Positions 40,866 to 49,503 are shown, counted from the stretch's first letter. The stretch: DNA of 64,000 nt from Streptomyces sp. AA1529 (GCF_000280905.1 NZ_ALAP01000033.1:1-64000), one strand, 5' to 3'. The notes: a model not told the origin generated them from the letters alone. Numbers and translations are program-made.

Positions 40866-41285
40866 TCATCGGTCGGCGCTGCCGGGCGGGACGACCCATT
40901 CGGTGGGTTGTCCGGTGAGGGAGGCGATCATGTCGAAGGCTCCGTCGTAGTGGAGGACCGTTCGCCGGTTCAGTTCCGCTGTGGCGGCGATCAGCAGGTC
41001 GGGGAGGGACAGAGCGCGGTGGAAGCCTGCGTTGAGAGCATGGCGCTGGATCTCGAGAGCGCGGGTGAAGGTGTCGTCGTCGTTGCGGAGGTAGTCGAAG
41101 GCATGGAGCCAGGTGCTGATCCGCGTTGCTTCTGAGCTGTCCCGTGCGGAGTGGATCATCTCGAACTCGGTGGGCTGAGATACCGCGAGGAGGTAACGCT
41201 CGTGCAGGGGCTTGAGCACCTCTTTGACGCTCGGTTTCGTCCAGCGGGCGAGGGCGGACTTGTCGATCAGGTAGCGGTCCTGCAT
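40866..41285 (-). CDS. vapC: PIN-domain toxin, VapC family
   Basis: A protein of 139 aa. The first acidic residue is in YLIDKSALARW, the central Glu lies in PTEFEMIHSARDS, and the third acidic site is in LSLPDLLIAATAEL. These three regions form the Mg2+-binding RNase centre of PIN toxins. The ATG overlaps the stop of the upstream antitoxin gene (TGATG), the standard coupled order. The frame is intact, unlike its neighbours in the element. Expected activity is cleavage of specific tRNA or rRNA when not bound by VapB. Confidence 0.9.
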   Translation of the reverse strand: MQDRYLIDKSALARWTKPSVKEVLKPLHERYLLAVSQPTEFEMIHSARDSSEATRISTWLHAFDYLRNDDDTFTRALEIQRHALNAGFHRALSLPDLLIAATAELNRRTVLHYDGAFDMIASLTGQPTEWVVPPGSADR

Positions 41286-41539
41286 CAGGCGGCCTGGCCC
41301 CCGTTGTGGTTGCCGCCGTGCTTGAGGGAGCCGTCGGCGTTGCGGGGGCCGGTGCTCTCGACGATCTCGCTGAAGTCGAGTTCGCCGGCATCCATGGCGT
41401 CGAAGAACTCCTGTCGCAGGTGTCGCTTGACGGCGTCTTCCATGGCGAGGCGGACGGCTTTGGCCTTCGTTTTGGTCCCGAAGATGCGCATGGCCTCGGT
41501 GACCATGTCTTCATCGAGGTCGATGACGGTTCTGGCCAT
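41285..41539 (-). CDS. vapB: VapB-type antitoxin
   Basis: A protein of 84 aa from the ATG at 41539; an upstream in-frame start at 41596 adds a poor, non-conserved leader. The N-terminus ARTVIDLDEDMVTEAMRIFG followed by TKTKAKAVRLAMEDAVKR is the ribbon-helix-helix of the VapB (MazE/Arc-like) family. The acidic and Gly/Asn-rich C-terminus would wrap the toxin. It is the first gene of the vapBC pair and should autorepress it. Confidence 0.9.
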   Translation of the reverse strand: MARTVIDLDEDMVTEAMRIFGTKTKAKAVRLAMEDAVKRHLRQEFFDAMDAGELDFSEIVESTGPRNADGSLKHGGNHNGGQAA

Positions 41540-41777
41540 GTGGACGGTCCCTTCGCAGATACTCTCGTGAGTAAAACGATACCATCTATCGACCATGGGA
41601 GATATCGTTTCGACCCGGAGGTCTCGTCGTGGAGGGAGACTGCGGCGTTCGTGGTGAAGTGCCGCCCGGTCGCTCCTTGCGGGAAATGGACAGTCGTCCT
41701 CATGTCAGGCTCCGCCCCTGCCAGGGTTCTCGTCAGAAGCGGTGGGACGGCGAGAGGTTGCTGGTCAAGCAGCCCCG

Positions 41778-41799
41778 CCGGTGGACAGCCGGTGGACAG
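41778..41799. repeat. tandem duplication of CCGGTGGACAG
   Basis: Two exact 11-bp units lie back to back. The complementary strand reads CTGTCCACC twice, which resembles the DnaA box (TTGTCCACA) with two differences. Function unknown. Confidence 0.5.
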
Positions 41800-41910
41800 A
41801 CGCCTTTGGACGCTGCATCACGGGGTAGCACGGTCAACCTGCCGCACATGGTCTGATCAGGAGAAACGTCACTGGGCGGTACGACGGGGTACCACGCAGC
41901 ATGAACGCTC

Positions 41911-41948
41911 GTGGTCTCGTAATGCGTAGGTCGGAGGTTCGTTGCTGC
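41911..41948 (+). other. tRNA-like 3' half fragment
   Basis: The stretch CTCGTAATGCGTAGGTCGGAGGTTCG resembles the anticodon loop (CGT), variable loop AGGTC and T-arm (GGTTCG) of a tRNA-Thr-like gene. There is no matching D-arm or acceptor stem, so it is not a functional tRNA. Fragments like this occur in elements that integrate at tRNA genes. Confidence 0.35.
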
Positions 41949-42067
41949 ATGCGTGCTAGACGTGTTGTCCGAGCGTCAGGCGTCAGGTCTGAGCTGGGCG
42001 GCCACGGTCGGGAGACGCGTCCCCCGAGGGACGACGACCTAACTGCGCAGGTCACTGACCGGATCTG

Positions 42068-42130
42068 CAGGGACATCCCAGAGACTTTTCAGGGACTTTC
42101 AGCTCTGTCACAGGGACTTCTGAGGGACTT
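42068..42130. repeat. helically phased CAGGGACTT repeats near right att
   Basis: Copies of CAGGGACTT-like sequence begin at 42068 (CAGGGACA), 42079 (CAGAGACTT), 42090, 42111 and 42122 (GAGGGACTT). Spacings are 11, 11, 21 and 11 bp, roughly one or two helical turns, so bound proteins would line up on one DNA face. The last pair matches the pair near the left att. Best read as integrase or excisionase arm sites. Confidence 0.6.
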
Positions 42131-42200
42131 TTTGCCGTACAGAGAGGCAAGCCCGTGACAGCGCTGAAAGACGCGGATCACCTGCTCGGAAGTGGCGCCC

Positions 42201-42266
42201 TCAGCACTCGATGACGTTTACCGCGAGACCGCCGCGCGCGGTCTCCTTGTACTTGACCTTCATGTC
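42201..42266. repeat. attachment-site repeat, right copy (within sdaA 3' end)
   Basis: Partner of 38619-38684, with a 34-bp identical core at 42229-42262. It forms the last codons of sdaA, so the incoming element supplied a replacement 3' end and kept the gene intact. Confidence 0.85.
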
Positions 42267-43583
42267 GGCGCCGGTGTCGCGCATGGTCTTGATGGCCTTG
42301 TCGAGCGAGACGTGGTGGCGGCCGTCGCCGCGCAGGGACATCCGGGCCGCGGTGACGGCCTTGACCGCGGCCATGCCGTTGCGCTCGATGCAGGGGATCT
42401 GCACCAGGCCGCCGACCGGGTCGCAGGTCAGGCCCAGGTTGTGCTCGATGCCGATCTCCGCGGCGTTCTCCACCTGCTCGGGGCTGCCGCCGAGGATCTC
42501 GGCGAGGCCGCCGGCGGCCATGGAGCAGGCCGAGCCGACCTCGCCCTGGCAGCCGACCTCGGCCCCGGAGATGGAGGCGTTCTGCTTGAAGAGCATGCCG
42601 ATGGCACCGGCGGCCAGCAGGAAGCGGACCACGGCGTCGTCGTCCGCGCCGGGGACGAAGTGGTGGGCGTAGTGCAGGACGGCGGGGATGATGCCCGCGG
42701 CGCCGTTGGTCGGCGCGGTGACGACCCGGCCGCCCGCCGCGTTCTCCTCGTTCACGGCCATGGCGTAGAGGGTGGTCCACTCCATGGCGTGCGCCTCGAC
42801 CTGGCCCTCGGCGCGCAGCTGGCGGGCCGAGGTGGCGGCGCGGCGGCGCACCTTGAGACCGCCGGGCAGGATGCCCTCCTGGGTCAGCCCGCGGGCCACG
42901 CAGTCCCGCATGACCTGCCAGATCTCCAGCAGCCCGGCGCGGATCTCGGCCTCGGTGCGCCAGGCCTTCTCGTTCTCCAGCATGAGGCGGGAGACCGACA
43001 GGCCGGTCTCCCGGGTGAGGCGCAGCAGTTCGTCGCCGGTGCGGAAGGGGTGCCGCAGGACGGTGTCGTCCAGTTTGATGCGGTCCTCGCCGACGGCGTC
43101 CTCGTCGACGACGAAGCCGCCGCCGACCGAGTAGTAGGTCTTCTCCAGCAGCGGTGTCCCGGCCTCGTCGTAGGCGAAGAGGGTCATGCCGTTGGCGTGG
43201 TAGGGGAGGGAGCGGCGCCGGTGCAGTACCAGTTGGGTGCGCTCGTCGAACGGGATCGTGTGTGTGTCGCCTATCTCGGCGGCCAGCAGCCGCAGCCGGC
43301 CCTCCGTGCGGATCCGCGCCACGCGGTCGTCGGCGTTCTCCACGTCGACCGTGCGCGGGGACTCGCCCTCCAGGCCCAGCAGGACGGCCTTGGGGGTGCC
43401 GTGGCCGTGGCCGGTCGCGCCGAGGGAGCCGAACAGTTCGGCGCGCACGGAGGCGGTGTGCGCCAGCGCGCCCTCGTTCTTCAGCCGGCGCGCGAACATG
43501 CGGGCGGCGCGCATCGGGCCCACGGTGTGGGAACTGGAGGGGCCGATGCCGATCGAGAACAGGTCGAAGACCGAGATTGCCAT
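42201..43583 (-). CDS. sdaA: L-serine ammonia-lyase (single-chain, iron-sulfur)
   Basis: A protein of 460 aa, full length, beginning [24 protein letters not shown], the beta-domain signature of SdaA. The alpha domain contains [26 protein letters not shown] and [13 protein letters not shown] with the cluster-ligating cysteines. It ends in [10 protein letters not shown]. In bacterial L-serine dehydratases of this type the C-terminal Cys folds back into the active site. The enzyme turns serine into pyruvate and ammonia. It is the last gene of the gcvT-gcvH-glyA-sdaA run, so glycine is converted to serine and then drained. The last codons serve as an integration site. Confidence 0.95.
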   Translation of the reverse strand: MAISVFDLFSIGIGPSSSHTVGPMRAARMFARRLKNEGALAHTASVRAELFGSLGATGHGHGTPKAVLLGLEGESPRTVDVENADDRVARIRTEGRLRLLAAEIGDTHTIPFDERTQLVLHRRRSLPYHANGMTLFAYDEAGTPLLEKTYYSVGGGFVVDEDAVGEDRIKLDDTVLRHPFRTGDELLRLTRETGLSVSRLMLENEKAWRTEAEIRAGLLEIWQVMRDCVARGLTQEGILPGGLKVRRRAATSARQLRAEGQVEAHAMEWTTLYAMAVNEENAAGGRVVTAPTNGAAGIIPAVLHYAHHFVPGADDDAVVRFLLAAGAIGMLFKQNASISGAEVGCQGEVGSACSMAAGGLAEILGGSPEQVENAAEIGIEHNLGLTCDPVGGLVQIPCIERNGMAAVKAVTAARMSLRGDGRHHVSLDKAIKTMRDTGADMKVKYKETARGGLAVNVIEC

Positions 43584-43717
43584 GGTGCGGCTCCAAGCCC
43601 TTGGCGGGCCAGCGGGTTGTGTCCTGGTGCGGAGCGGTGGGTGCCGGAGGGGCCGGGTGCGGCCCCTCCGGCAGGGGAGGAGCCCCGCCGGGGGGCTCCG
43701 GGGAGTCCTGCGGGGGA

Positions 43718-44992
43718 CTACTTGCCCAGCGTGGGGTACAGCGGGTGCTTCTCCGCGAGGGCGGTGACCCGCGCGGCGAGTGCCTTGCCCTTGGTGTCGT
43801 CGAAGCCCGGCAGCAGGGCCTCGGCGATGATGTCGGCGACCTCGGCGAAGTCCTCGTCCTGGAAGCCGCGGGTCGCCAGTGCGGGCGTCCCGATGCGCAG
43901 CCCGGAGGTCACCATCGGGGGCCGCGGGTCGTTGGGTACGGCGTTGCGGTTGACGGTGATGCCGACGTCGTGGAGCCGGTCCTCGGCCTGCTGCCCGTCC
44001 AGCTCGCTGTTGCGCAGGTCGACCAGGACCAGGTGGACGTCCGTGCCGCCGGAGAGCACCGAGACGCCGGCGCCGACGGTGTCCTCGCGCAGCAGGCGCT
44101 CGGCGAGGATCCGCGCGCCGGAGAGGGTGCGCCGCTGGCGGTCCTTGAAGTCGTCGCTGGCGGCGATCTTGAAGGCGACGGCCTTCGCGGCGATCACGTG
44201 CTCGAGCGGGCCGCCCTGCTGGCCCGGGAAGACCGCGGAGTTGATCTTCTTGGCGTACTCCTTCTTCGACAGGATCACCCCGCCGCGCGGACCCCCGAGG
44301 GTCTTGTGCGTGGTGGTCGTGACGATGTCCGCGTACGGCACCGGGGACGGGTGCAGCCCGGCGGCGACGAGGCCGGCGAAGTGCGCCATGTCCACCATCA
44401 GCAGCGCGCCCACCTCGTCGGCGACGCGGCGGAAGGCGGCGAAGTCGAGCTGGCGCGGGTAGGCGGACCAGCCCGCGATGATCAGCTGCGGGCGGTGCTC
44501 CTTGGCCAGCCGCTCGACCTCGTCCATGTCGACCCGGCCGGTCTGCTCGTCGACCTTGTAGGCGGCGACGTTGTAGAGCTTGCCGGAGAAATTGATCTTC
44601 ATGCCGTGGGTGAGGTGCCCACCGTGCGCCAGATCCAGGCCCAGGATGGTGTCGCCCGGCTTGAGCAGCGCGAACATCGCCGCGGCGTTCGCCTGGGCGC
44701 CGGAGTGCGGCTGCACGTTGGCGGCCTCGGCGCCGAACAGCGCCTTGATCCGGTCGCGGGCCAGGTCCTCGACCACGTCGACGTACTCGCAGCCGCCGTA
44801 GTAGCGGCGCCCGGGGTAGCCCTCGGCGTACTTGTTCGTGAGGACCGAGCCCTGGGCCTCCATGGAGGCGACCGGAGCGAAGTTCTCCGAGGCGATCATC
44901 TCGAGGGTGGACTGCTGGCGGTTGAGTTCGGCGTCGACGGCGGCGGCGACGTCGGGGTCGACCTCGTGGAGAGAGCCGTTCAGAAGCGACAT
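43718..44992 (-). CDS. glyA: serine hydroxymethyltransferase
   Basis: A protein of 424 aa. Typical SHMT sequence: [22 protein letters not shown], the Tyr-rich [20 protein letters not shown], and the PLP lysine in [14 protein letters not shown]. Start and length are as expected. The enzyme uses the methylene-tetrahydrofolate made by the glycine cleavage system to turn a second glycine into serine. Its place between gcvH and sdaA makes the operon a glycine disposal route: two glycines give one serine, then pyruvate. Confidence 0.97.
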   Translation of the reverse strand: MSLLNGSLHEVDPDVAAAVDAELNRQQSTLEMIASENFAPVASMEAQGSVLTNKYAEGYPGRRYYGGCEYVDVVEDLARDRIKALFGAEAANVQPHSGAQANAAAMFALLKPGDTILGLDLAHGGHLTHGMKINFSGKLYNVAAYKVDEQTGRVDMDEVERLAKEHRPQLIIAGWSAYPRQLDFAAFRRVADEVGALLMVDMAHFAGLVAAGLHPSPVPYADIVTTTTHKTLGGPRGGVILSKKEYAKKINSAVFPGQQGGPLEHVIAAKAVAFKIAASDDFKDRQRRTLSGARILAERLLREDTVGAGVSVLSGGTDVHLVLVDLRNSELDGQQAEDRLHDVGITVNRNAVPNDPRPPMVTSGLRIGTPALATRGFQDEDFAEVADIIAEALLPGFDDTKGKALAARVTALAEKHPLYPTLGK

Positions 44993-45059
44993 GGAAGAAC
45001 CGTCCCTGGGAAGTGGCGGCGGGGTGGGCAGGCAGCCTCGGTCCCCCGAGGCGGACGCC

Positions 45060-45440
45060 TCAGTTGCCCGAGGCGAATGCGGCGTACTCGTCGGCCGAGA
45101 GCAGGTCGTCCGGCAGCGCGTCGACCTTCACCTTGAACAGCCAGCCGCCCTCCAGCGGGGCGGAGTTGACCAGCGCCGGGTCGTCCACCACGTCCTGGTT
45201 GATCTCGGTGATCTCGCCGGAGGCGGGGGAGTAGAGGTCGCTGACGGACTTGGTGGACTCCAGTTCGCCGCAGGTCTCGCCCGCGGTCACGGTGTCACCG
45301 ACCTCGGGGAGCTGGACGAAGACGACGTCACCGAGGGCGCTGGCGGCGTGCTCGGTGATACCGACCGTCGCGACGCCGTCATCGGCGGCCGACAGCCACT
45401 CGTGCTCCTTGCTGTAGCGGAGCTGCTGGGGGTTGCTCAT
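45060..45440 (-). CDS. gcvH: glycine cleavage system H protein
   Basis: A protein of 126 aa. The ATG at 45440 follows GGGAGAA and gives the standard start [14 protein letters not shown]. The lipoyl lysine is in [15 protein letters not shown], with the usual hammerhead-domain surroundings ([22 protein letters not shown]). H protein shuttles the aminomethyl group between the P, T and L proteins. The P protein (gcvP) is not in this operon or window. Confidence 0.96.
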   Translation of the reverse strand: MSNPQQLRYSKEHEWLSAADDGVATVGITEHAASALGDVVFVQLPEVGDTVTAGETCGELESTKSVSDLYSPASGEITEINQDVVDDPALVNSAPLEGGWLFKVKVDALPDDLLSADEYAAFASGN

Positions 45441-45533
45441 GAGTCTGATTCTCCCGGATGCGAAAGGTGCAGTGAACACGGTCTTGGCAGGTGGAACGGG
45501 GGGCGCGGGCCGCCCTTCGACGGCGGCGGGTGC

Positions 45534-46661
45534 TCAGGCCCGCTTGTAGAAGGGCAGCGCCACGACCTCGTACGGCTCGTGGGAGCCCCGGATGTCGACC
45601 GCGACCCCCTCCGTGCCGGGTTCGGCGTGTGCCGCGTCCACGTACGCCATGGCGATCGGCTTGCCCAGCGTCGGCGACGGCGCCCCGGAGGTGACTTCGC
45701 CCACAACCGCGCCGCCGGCGACCACGGGGTAGCCGGCGCGCGGCACCCGGCGGCCCTCGGAGACCAGCCCGACCAGCTTGCGCGGCGGCGCGGTGGCGGC
45801 CTTCTCGGCGGCAGCCGCCAGCGCGTCCCGTCCCACGAAGCGTCCCTCGTTCGAGGCCTTCTCGAACTTGACGATCCTGCCCAGCCCCGCGTCGAACGGG
45901 GTCAGCGCGGTGGACAGCTCGTGCCCGTACAGCGGCATCCCCGCCTCCAGGCGGAGCGTGTCGCGGCAGCTCAGCCCGCACGGGGTCAGCCCGGCCTCCC
46001 GGCCCGCCTCGGTCAGCGCCTCCCAGACCGCGACGGCGTCACCGGGCGAGACGAACAGCTCGAAGCCGTCCTCGCCGGTGTATCCCGTGCGGGCGATCAG
46101 CGCCGACTTGCCGGCGACCATGTCGCGCTCGCCGGCGTAGTAGCGCAGTCCGTCCACGTCGAACCCGGTCAGCTGCTTGAGGATGCCCGCGGCCGCCGGG
46201 CCCTGCACCGCGATGAGCGCGTAGCCGTCGCGGTCGTCCCGCACCTCGGCACCGAAGCCGTCCTGCCGCGCGACCAGCGCGTCCAGCACCGTCTGCGCGT
46301 TGGCGGCGTTGGCCACGACCAGGTACTCCTGGTCGTCCAGCCGGTAGACGATCAGGTCGTCGAGGATGCCGCCGTCCTCGTCGCAGATCATGGTGTAGCG
46401 GGCGCGGCCGACCGCCAGCTTGGACAGGTTGCCGACCAGCGCGTGGTCCAGCAGCTCGGCGGCCTGCGGCCCGGTCAGGGTGATCTCGCCCATGTGCGAG
46501 AGGTCGAAGAGGCCGGCGGTCGAGCGCACGGCCAGATGCTCCTCGCGCTCGCTGCCGTAGCGCAGCGGCATGTCCCAGCCCGCGAAGTCGGTCATGGTGG
46601 CGCCCAGCGCGCGGTGCGTGGCGTCCAGCGCGGTCTTGCGGGTGGCCGGTGGCTCAGTCAT
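45534..46661 (-). CDS. gcvT: glycine cleavage system T protein (aminomethyltransferase)
   Basis: A protein of 375 aa. Family signatures are [55 protein letters not shown] and [13 protein letters not shown]. It transfers the methylene carbon from the H protein to tetrahydrofolate, releasing ammonia. It is the first gene of the operon and lies directly behind the glycine riboswitch. TGGGAGCC upstream of the ATG is the ribosome-binding site. Confidence 0.96.
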   Translation of the reverse strand: MTEPPATRKTALDATHRALGATMTDFAGWDMPLRYGSEREEHLAVRSTAGLFDLSHMGEITLTGPQAAELLDHALVGNLSKLAVGRARYTMICDEDGGILDDLIVYRLDDQEYLVVANAANAQTVLDALVARQDGFGAEVRDDRDGYALIAVQGPAAAGILKQLTGFDVDGLRYYAGERDMVAGKSALIARTGYTGEDGFELFVSPGDAVAVWEALTEAGREAGLTPCGLSCRDTLRLEAGMPLYGHELSTALTPFDAGLGRIVKFEKASNEGRFVGRDALAAAAEKAATAPPRKLVGLVSEGRRVPRAGYPVVAGGAVVGEVTSGAPSPTLGKPIAMAYVDAAHAEPGTEGVAVDIRGSHEPYEVVALPFYKRA

Positions 46662-46711
46662 GCAGGCTCCCAGAGTCCCGATGAGTCCCCATGGGGGGAT
46701 ATGACGTGGAT

Positions 46712-46952
46712 GTCCTCCCCATCTGTCATCGGAACCTGAGAGGTTCGCCGACAGCTCCCGAACGGCTGGAGCCCGGCTTGCACCTTGGGTGGGACCGCCG
46801 CTCCGCGCCGGGGCGGGGCACAGCGGTCCGCTTTTCAGATCTGCCTAGCCTGCGCGGTAACGGGGCCTGAGAGATTCAAGGGAGGATCTTGCTCCTTCGG
46901 CGCCCCGGCGTGCGCGTACTGCACACGCCTGCCGGGGACTCTCCCGCGCGGG
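46712..46952 (-). ncRNA. tandem glycine riboswitch upstream of gcvT
   Basis: Read on the - strand, the first aptamer has GGGAGAGTCCCCGG, the conserved CGCCGAAGGAGCAA, a CTCCC pairing partner and GAATCTCTCAGG. The second has GGTGCAAGCCGGGCTC and GGCGAACCTCTCAGGT. This is the two-aptamer glycine riboswitch layout. Between it and gcvT, ATGGGG and CCCCAT stretches (about 46690-46720) could form the expression platform. In actinobacteria it normally switches gcv genes on when glycine is abundant, and here the whole four-gene run would be controlled. Confidence 0.9.
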
Positions 46953-47038
46953 TTCGAACGGCCGGTATGCAGTTTGGATGCGCACATCATGGCACGGGTG
47001 GGCGGGCCGTGGCTGCCCCCGCGGACCAGCTGTTCACC

Positions 47039-47068
47039 TTGAACCGCATTACTCCTTCTTTACATACT
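47039..47068 (+). promoter_or_regulatory. candidate vegetative promoter for the P-loop ATPase gene
   Basis: TTGAAC at 47039 is followed after 16-18 bp by TACATACT (47061-47068), in an unusually AT-rich patch 40 bp ahead of the GTG at 47109. The match to -35/-10 consensus is moderate. Confidence 0.35.
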
Positions 47069-47108
47069 TGGGGCGGCGGCCGAACAGCCGCCAGGGGAGG
47101 GAGATCCA

Positions 47109-47948
47109 GTGGGCAGCCCGTGCCGTGCAGGAGCAGTACCGAGGGGCGCGCGAGCGGGCCCCGCAGCCCGCGCCGCGGTCCGGCACGATCTGCGCCGTAC
47201 CGCCGGACCGTGGACGCTGCGCTATCCGGCCGGGGACGTGGTGGTGGTCTCCGGGCTGCCGGGCGGCGGCAAGTCCACCCTCATGCGGCGCGCGTTCCCG
47301 GCCCGGTCCGACGCGGTGCGCATCGACTCGCAGGACGCCCGCGAGCGCTGGGAGGCGCGGCTGCCGCGCTGGCTGCCGTACGGCGCCTACCGGCCCCTGG
47401 TACGGCTCGCGCACTACGCTGCGCTGCGCACGGCGCTCGGGTCGGGTGCGGCCGTCGTGGTGCACGACTGCGGCACCCAGAGCTGGGTCCGCCGCTGGCT
47501 GGCCCGGGACGCGGTGCGGCGCGGGCGCTCGCTCCATCTGCTGCTGCTCGACGTGCCCGCCGGGGACGCGCTGGCCGGGCAGACCGTGCGAGGCAGACGG
47601 GTGACCGGGTACGCCTTCCGGCGGCATCTGCGTGCCGTCGGAAGGCTGCGGGCCGCCGCCGAGGCCGCACGGCTGCCGCGCGGCTGCGTCTCCGCGGTGC
47701 TGCTGGACCGGGAGGCGGCAAGGGGAATGCGGTCCGTGTGCTTCGAGCCGCTGCCCGCCGCGGTGCCGCTGGTGCTCTCCCCGTGGGCGGGGCCGCCGGG
47801 CCCGGCCGTGCCGCCGTCCGTACCGCCGCCCGGAGGCGGGCGGACGCCCGCGGCCCCGGCACCCGCGAGGGGCGCCGGGGCCGCGGACGGGGACACCGGT
47901 GACCGGGTTCAGGGGGTGACCGGGGTCAGCGGCCCGCTGCCGGGGTGA
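47109..47948 (+). CDS. P-loop ATPase/kinase-like protein of unknown role
   Basis: A protein of 279 aa; the GTG is preceded by AGGGGAGGG. The Walker A motif is SGLPGGGKSTLMRRA near residue 50. An IDSQDARERWEARLP segment and VVVHDCGTQSWVRRWLA (Walker B-like Asp) follow. The layout resembles zeta-toxin/AAA_33-type small-molecule or RNA kinases. Residues after about 225 are a Pro/Ala-rich, probably disordered tail. The last 23 bp overlap the 3' end of the convergent secreted-protein gene. No substrate can be inferred. Confidence 0.8.
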   Translation: MGSPCRAGAVPRGARAGPAARAAVRHDLRRTAGPWTLRYPAGDVVVVSGLPGGGKSTLMRRAFPARSDAVRIDSQDARERWEARLPRWLPYGAYRPLVRLAHYAALRTALGSGAAVVVHDCGTQSWVRRWLARDAVRRGRSLHLLLLDVPAGDALAGQTVRGRRVTGYAFRRHLRAVGRLRAAAEAARLPRGCVSAVLLDREAARGMRSVCFEPLPAAVPLVLSPWAGPPGPAVPPSVPPPGGGRTPAAPAPARGAGAADGDTGDRVQGVTGVSGPLPG

Positions 47949-48516
47949 CCGGCTTGCCGAGCTGCTGCGCGGGGGACTGCTGCCCGGTCTGGCCGAGTGC
48001 GGGCTTGCCGGGCGCCTGCGGCCGCTGGGGCTGCTGTGCGGCGGGCTTCGCCGGCTTCCCGGGCTTCCCGGGCTTGGCAGGCTTCCCGGGCTTCCCGGGC
48101 TTGGCGGGCTCGCCGGGCTTCGCGGGCTCGCCGGGCTTCGCGGGCTGCTGCTCCTGGACCTGGTCGGACGGCTTCGCGGGCTTCGACGGCTCGGTGGGCT
48201 GCTGCTGTTCGGACGGCTTCTGCTGGCCGGACGGCTGCCGGCCGGGCTCGGGCGGCTTCGGGAGCTGGTGCTGCGCCATCGGGTCCTGCTGAGGGGCTGC
48301 GGGCTTCTGCTGCGGCGCCGACTGCCCCATGCCCTGGTCGTCCGACGGCTTCGGCTTGGCCTGCTCCGTCCCGGATCCCGGTCCGGCGGGCTGCTGGATG
48401 CCGGGCCGCTGCCCCGGGGCGTGGCCGGCCACCGGCGCGGCGGCGGCCGCACCCGCCGCGCCGAGGGCGAGCGAGCCGGCCAGGGTGACGGTGACGGCGA
48501 TCCTGTTCACACGCAT
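47926..48516 (-). CDS. secreted Pro/Lys/Gln-rich repeat protein
   Basis: A protein of 196 aa from the ATG at 48516, with GGAGGAGAG upstream. A clear signal peptide (MRVNRIAVTVTLAGSLALGA, then Ala-rich with cleavage near AAAPVA) is followed by a low-complexity mature part. That part contains KPGEPA and KPGKPGKPA units repeated several times between about residues 125 and 165. No catalytic domain, LPxTG anchor or TM segment is visible after the signal. It is likely a disordered cell-wall or extracellular protein. It converges on and overlaps the ATPase gene by 23 bp. Confidence 0.75.
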   Translation of the reverse strand: MRVNRIAVTVTLAGSLALGAAGAAAAAPVAGHAPGQRPGIQQPAGPGSGTEQAKPKPSDDQGMGQSAPQQKPAAPQQDPMAQHQLPKPPEPGRQPSGQQKPSEQQQPTEPSKPAKPSDQVQEQQPAKPGEPAKPGEPAKPGKPGKPAKPGKPGKPAKPAAQQPQRPQAPGKPALGQTGQQSPAQQLGKPVTPAAGR

Positions 48517-48696
48517 GTGCTCTCCTCCGATGGGCGTGCCGGGTGGCACGTATGGGGACGGAGTCCACCTTTCGGGCATCCGGTGCGGAACGCAACCGGG
48601 GCGTCGCTGTTCGTGTTCGTCCCGGTTCGTCCGGGGCCCGGGAGCGGTACTCCGGGGCCCCTCCGAGCGGGCGGGGATCATGGATAGGCTTGCCGT

Positions 48697-49503
48697 ATGA
48701 CAGTTCCCTCGCAGCCCCCGCAGCCCTCGCAGCCGCAGCACTTCGGGCCCGGGCACGGGGGCGGCTGGCCCGGCAACGAGCTGGAGGAAGCCCTGGCCGC
48801 CTCGCTCCAGGTGCCGCACGCGGGCGCCCGGCTGCTGGAGGTGCTGGGCCGCAGCAGTGTCTGGGTCCCGCTCCCGGACGGCGGCGACCGGGAGAGCCGG
48901 GAACTGGATCTGCCGACCATCGAGTTGGACGGCGCGGTCCACGTGCCGGTCTTCAGTTCCGAGCAGCAGTTCCTGAGCGTCGTCGGCGCCCATGTGTCCT
49001 TCACCGTCGCACCGGTCAGGGAATTCGCACGCGGCCTCCCCGCGGGGGTGGGCATCGCCGTGAACCCGGAGGGGACGGTGGGGGTTCCGCTCCCCGCCGA
49101 GGCCGTCGCCGAACTGTGTGCCAACACCCCCGCCGAGCAGGCCGCCACCGGAGCCGTGCGGGGTGCCCGGGTGCGGCTGTTCGAGCCGGACTGGCAGGAC
49201 GACCCGCTCGCCTTCCTCGCCGCGGCCTCGACGGAGTTCGCCGCGCTCCCGGCCGTACGCAGCGCGCGCCGGGGCCTCGCCAGCACCGAGGGCGATCCGC
49301 CCTGCCTGTTCGTCGGCATAGAGCTCGACCTCCTCGATCCGGAGGCCCGGCAGGCCGCCCATGACGCGCTCGGCAGGGCGCTGCACGTGGCGCCGCCACG
49401 CTGGCCGGTCCAGATGGTGCTGCTCGATGCGGCGGACGACCCGGTCGTGGACTGGCTGCGGCAGTGCGTACGCCCGTTCTACGACCGCGAGACCCACGGC
49501 TGA
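48697..49503 (+). CDS. SseB-family protein (enhanced serine sensitivity)
   Basis: A protein of 268 aa. After a Gln/Pro-rich start, residues 25-140 form an SseB N-terminal domain (ELEEALAASLQVPHAGARLLEVL; VPVFSSEQQFLSVVG; GIAVNPEGTVGVPL). The C-terminal half (CLFVGIELDLLDPEARQAAHDALGRAL; VVDWLRQCVRPFYDRE) matches the SseB C-terminal domain. SseB was named from a serine-sensitivity phenotype in E. coli, and the position beside the serine/glycine operon is suggestive. Molecular function remains unclear. Confidence 0.85.
   Translation: MTVPSQPPQPSQPQHFGPGHGGGWPGNELEEALAASLQVPHAGARLLEVLGRSSVWVPLPDGGDRESRELDLPTIELDGAVHVPVFSSEQQFLSVVGAHVSFTVAPVREFARGLPAGVGIAVNPEGTVGVPLPAEAVAELCANTPAEQAATGAVRGARVRLFEPDWQDDPLAFLAAASTEFAALPAVRSARRGLASTEGDPPCLFVGIELDLLDPEARQAAHDALGRALHVAPPRWPVQMVLLDAADDPVVDWLRQCVRPFYDRETHG

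Larger units (their letters stand above)
41540..42200. other. 661-bp gene-free end of the element
   Basis: I see no convincing gene here; short frames on either strand lack family features. It contains a tandem 11-bp repeat (41778-41799), a tRNA-like fragment (about 41911-41948) and the phased repeats beside the right att (42068-42130). Base composition is noticeably lower in G+C than the flanking core genes. It probably held the missing part of the original element. Confidence 0.6.

Noticed and set aside
41629..42158. Small + strand ORFs right of vapBC
   Set aside because: No ribosome-binding site, codon bias or family similarity; they overlap repeat structures.
48060..48180. Possible CRISPR-like or tandem DNA repeat
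   Set aside because: The repetition reflects KPGEPA/KPGKPG codons of one reading frame; there are no spacers of constant length.
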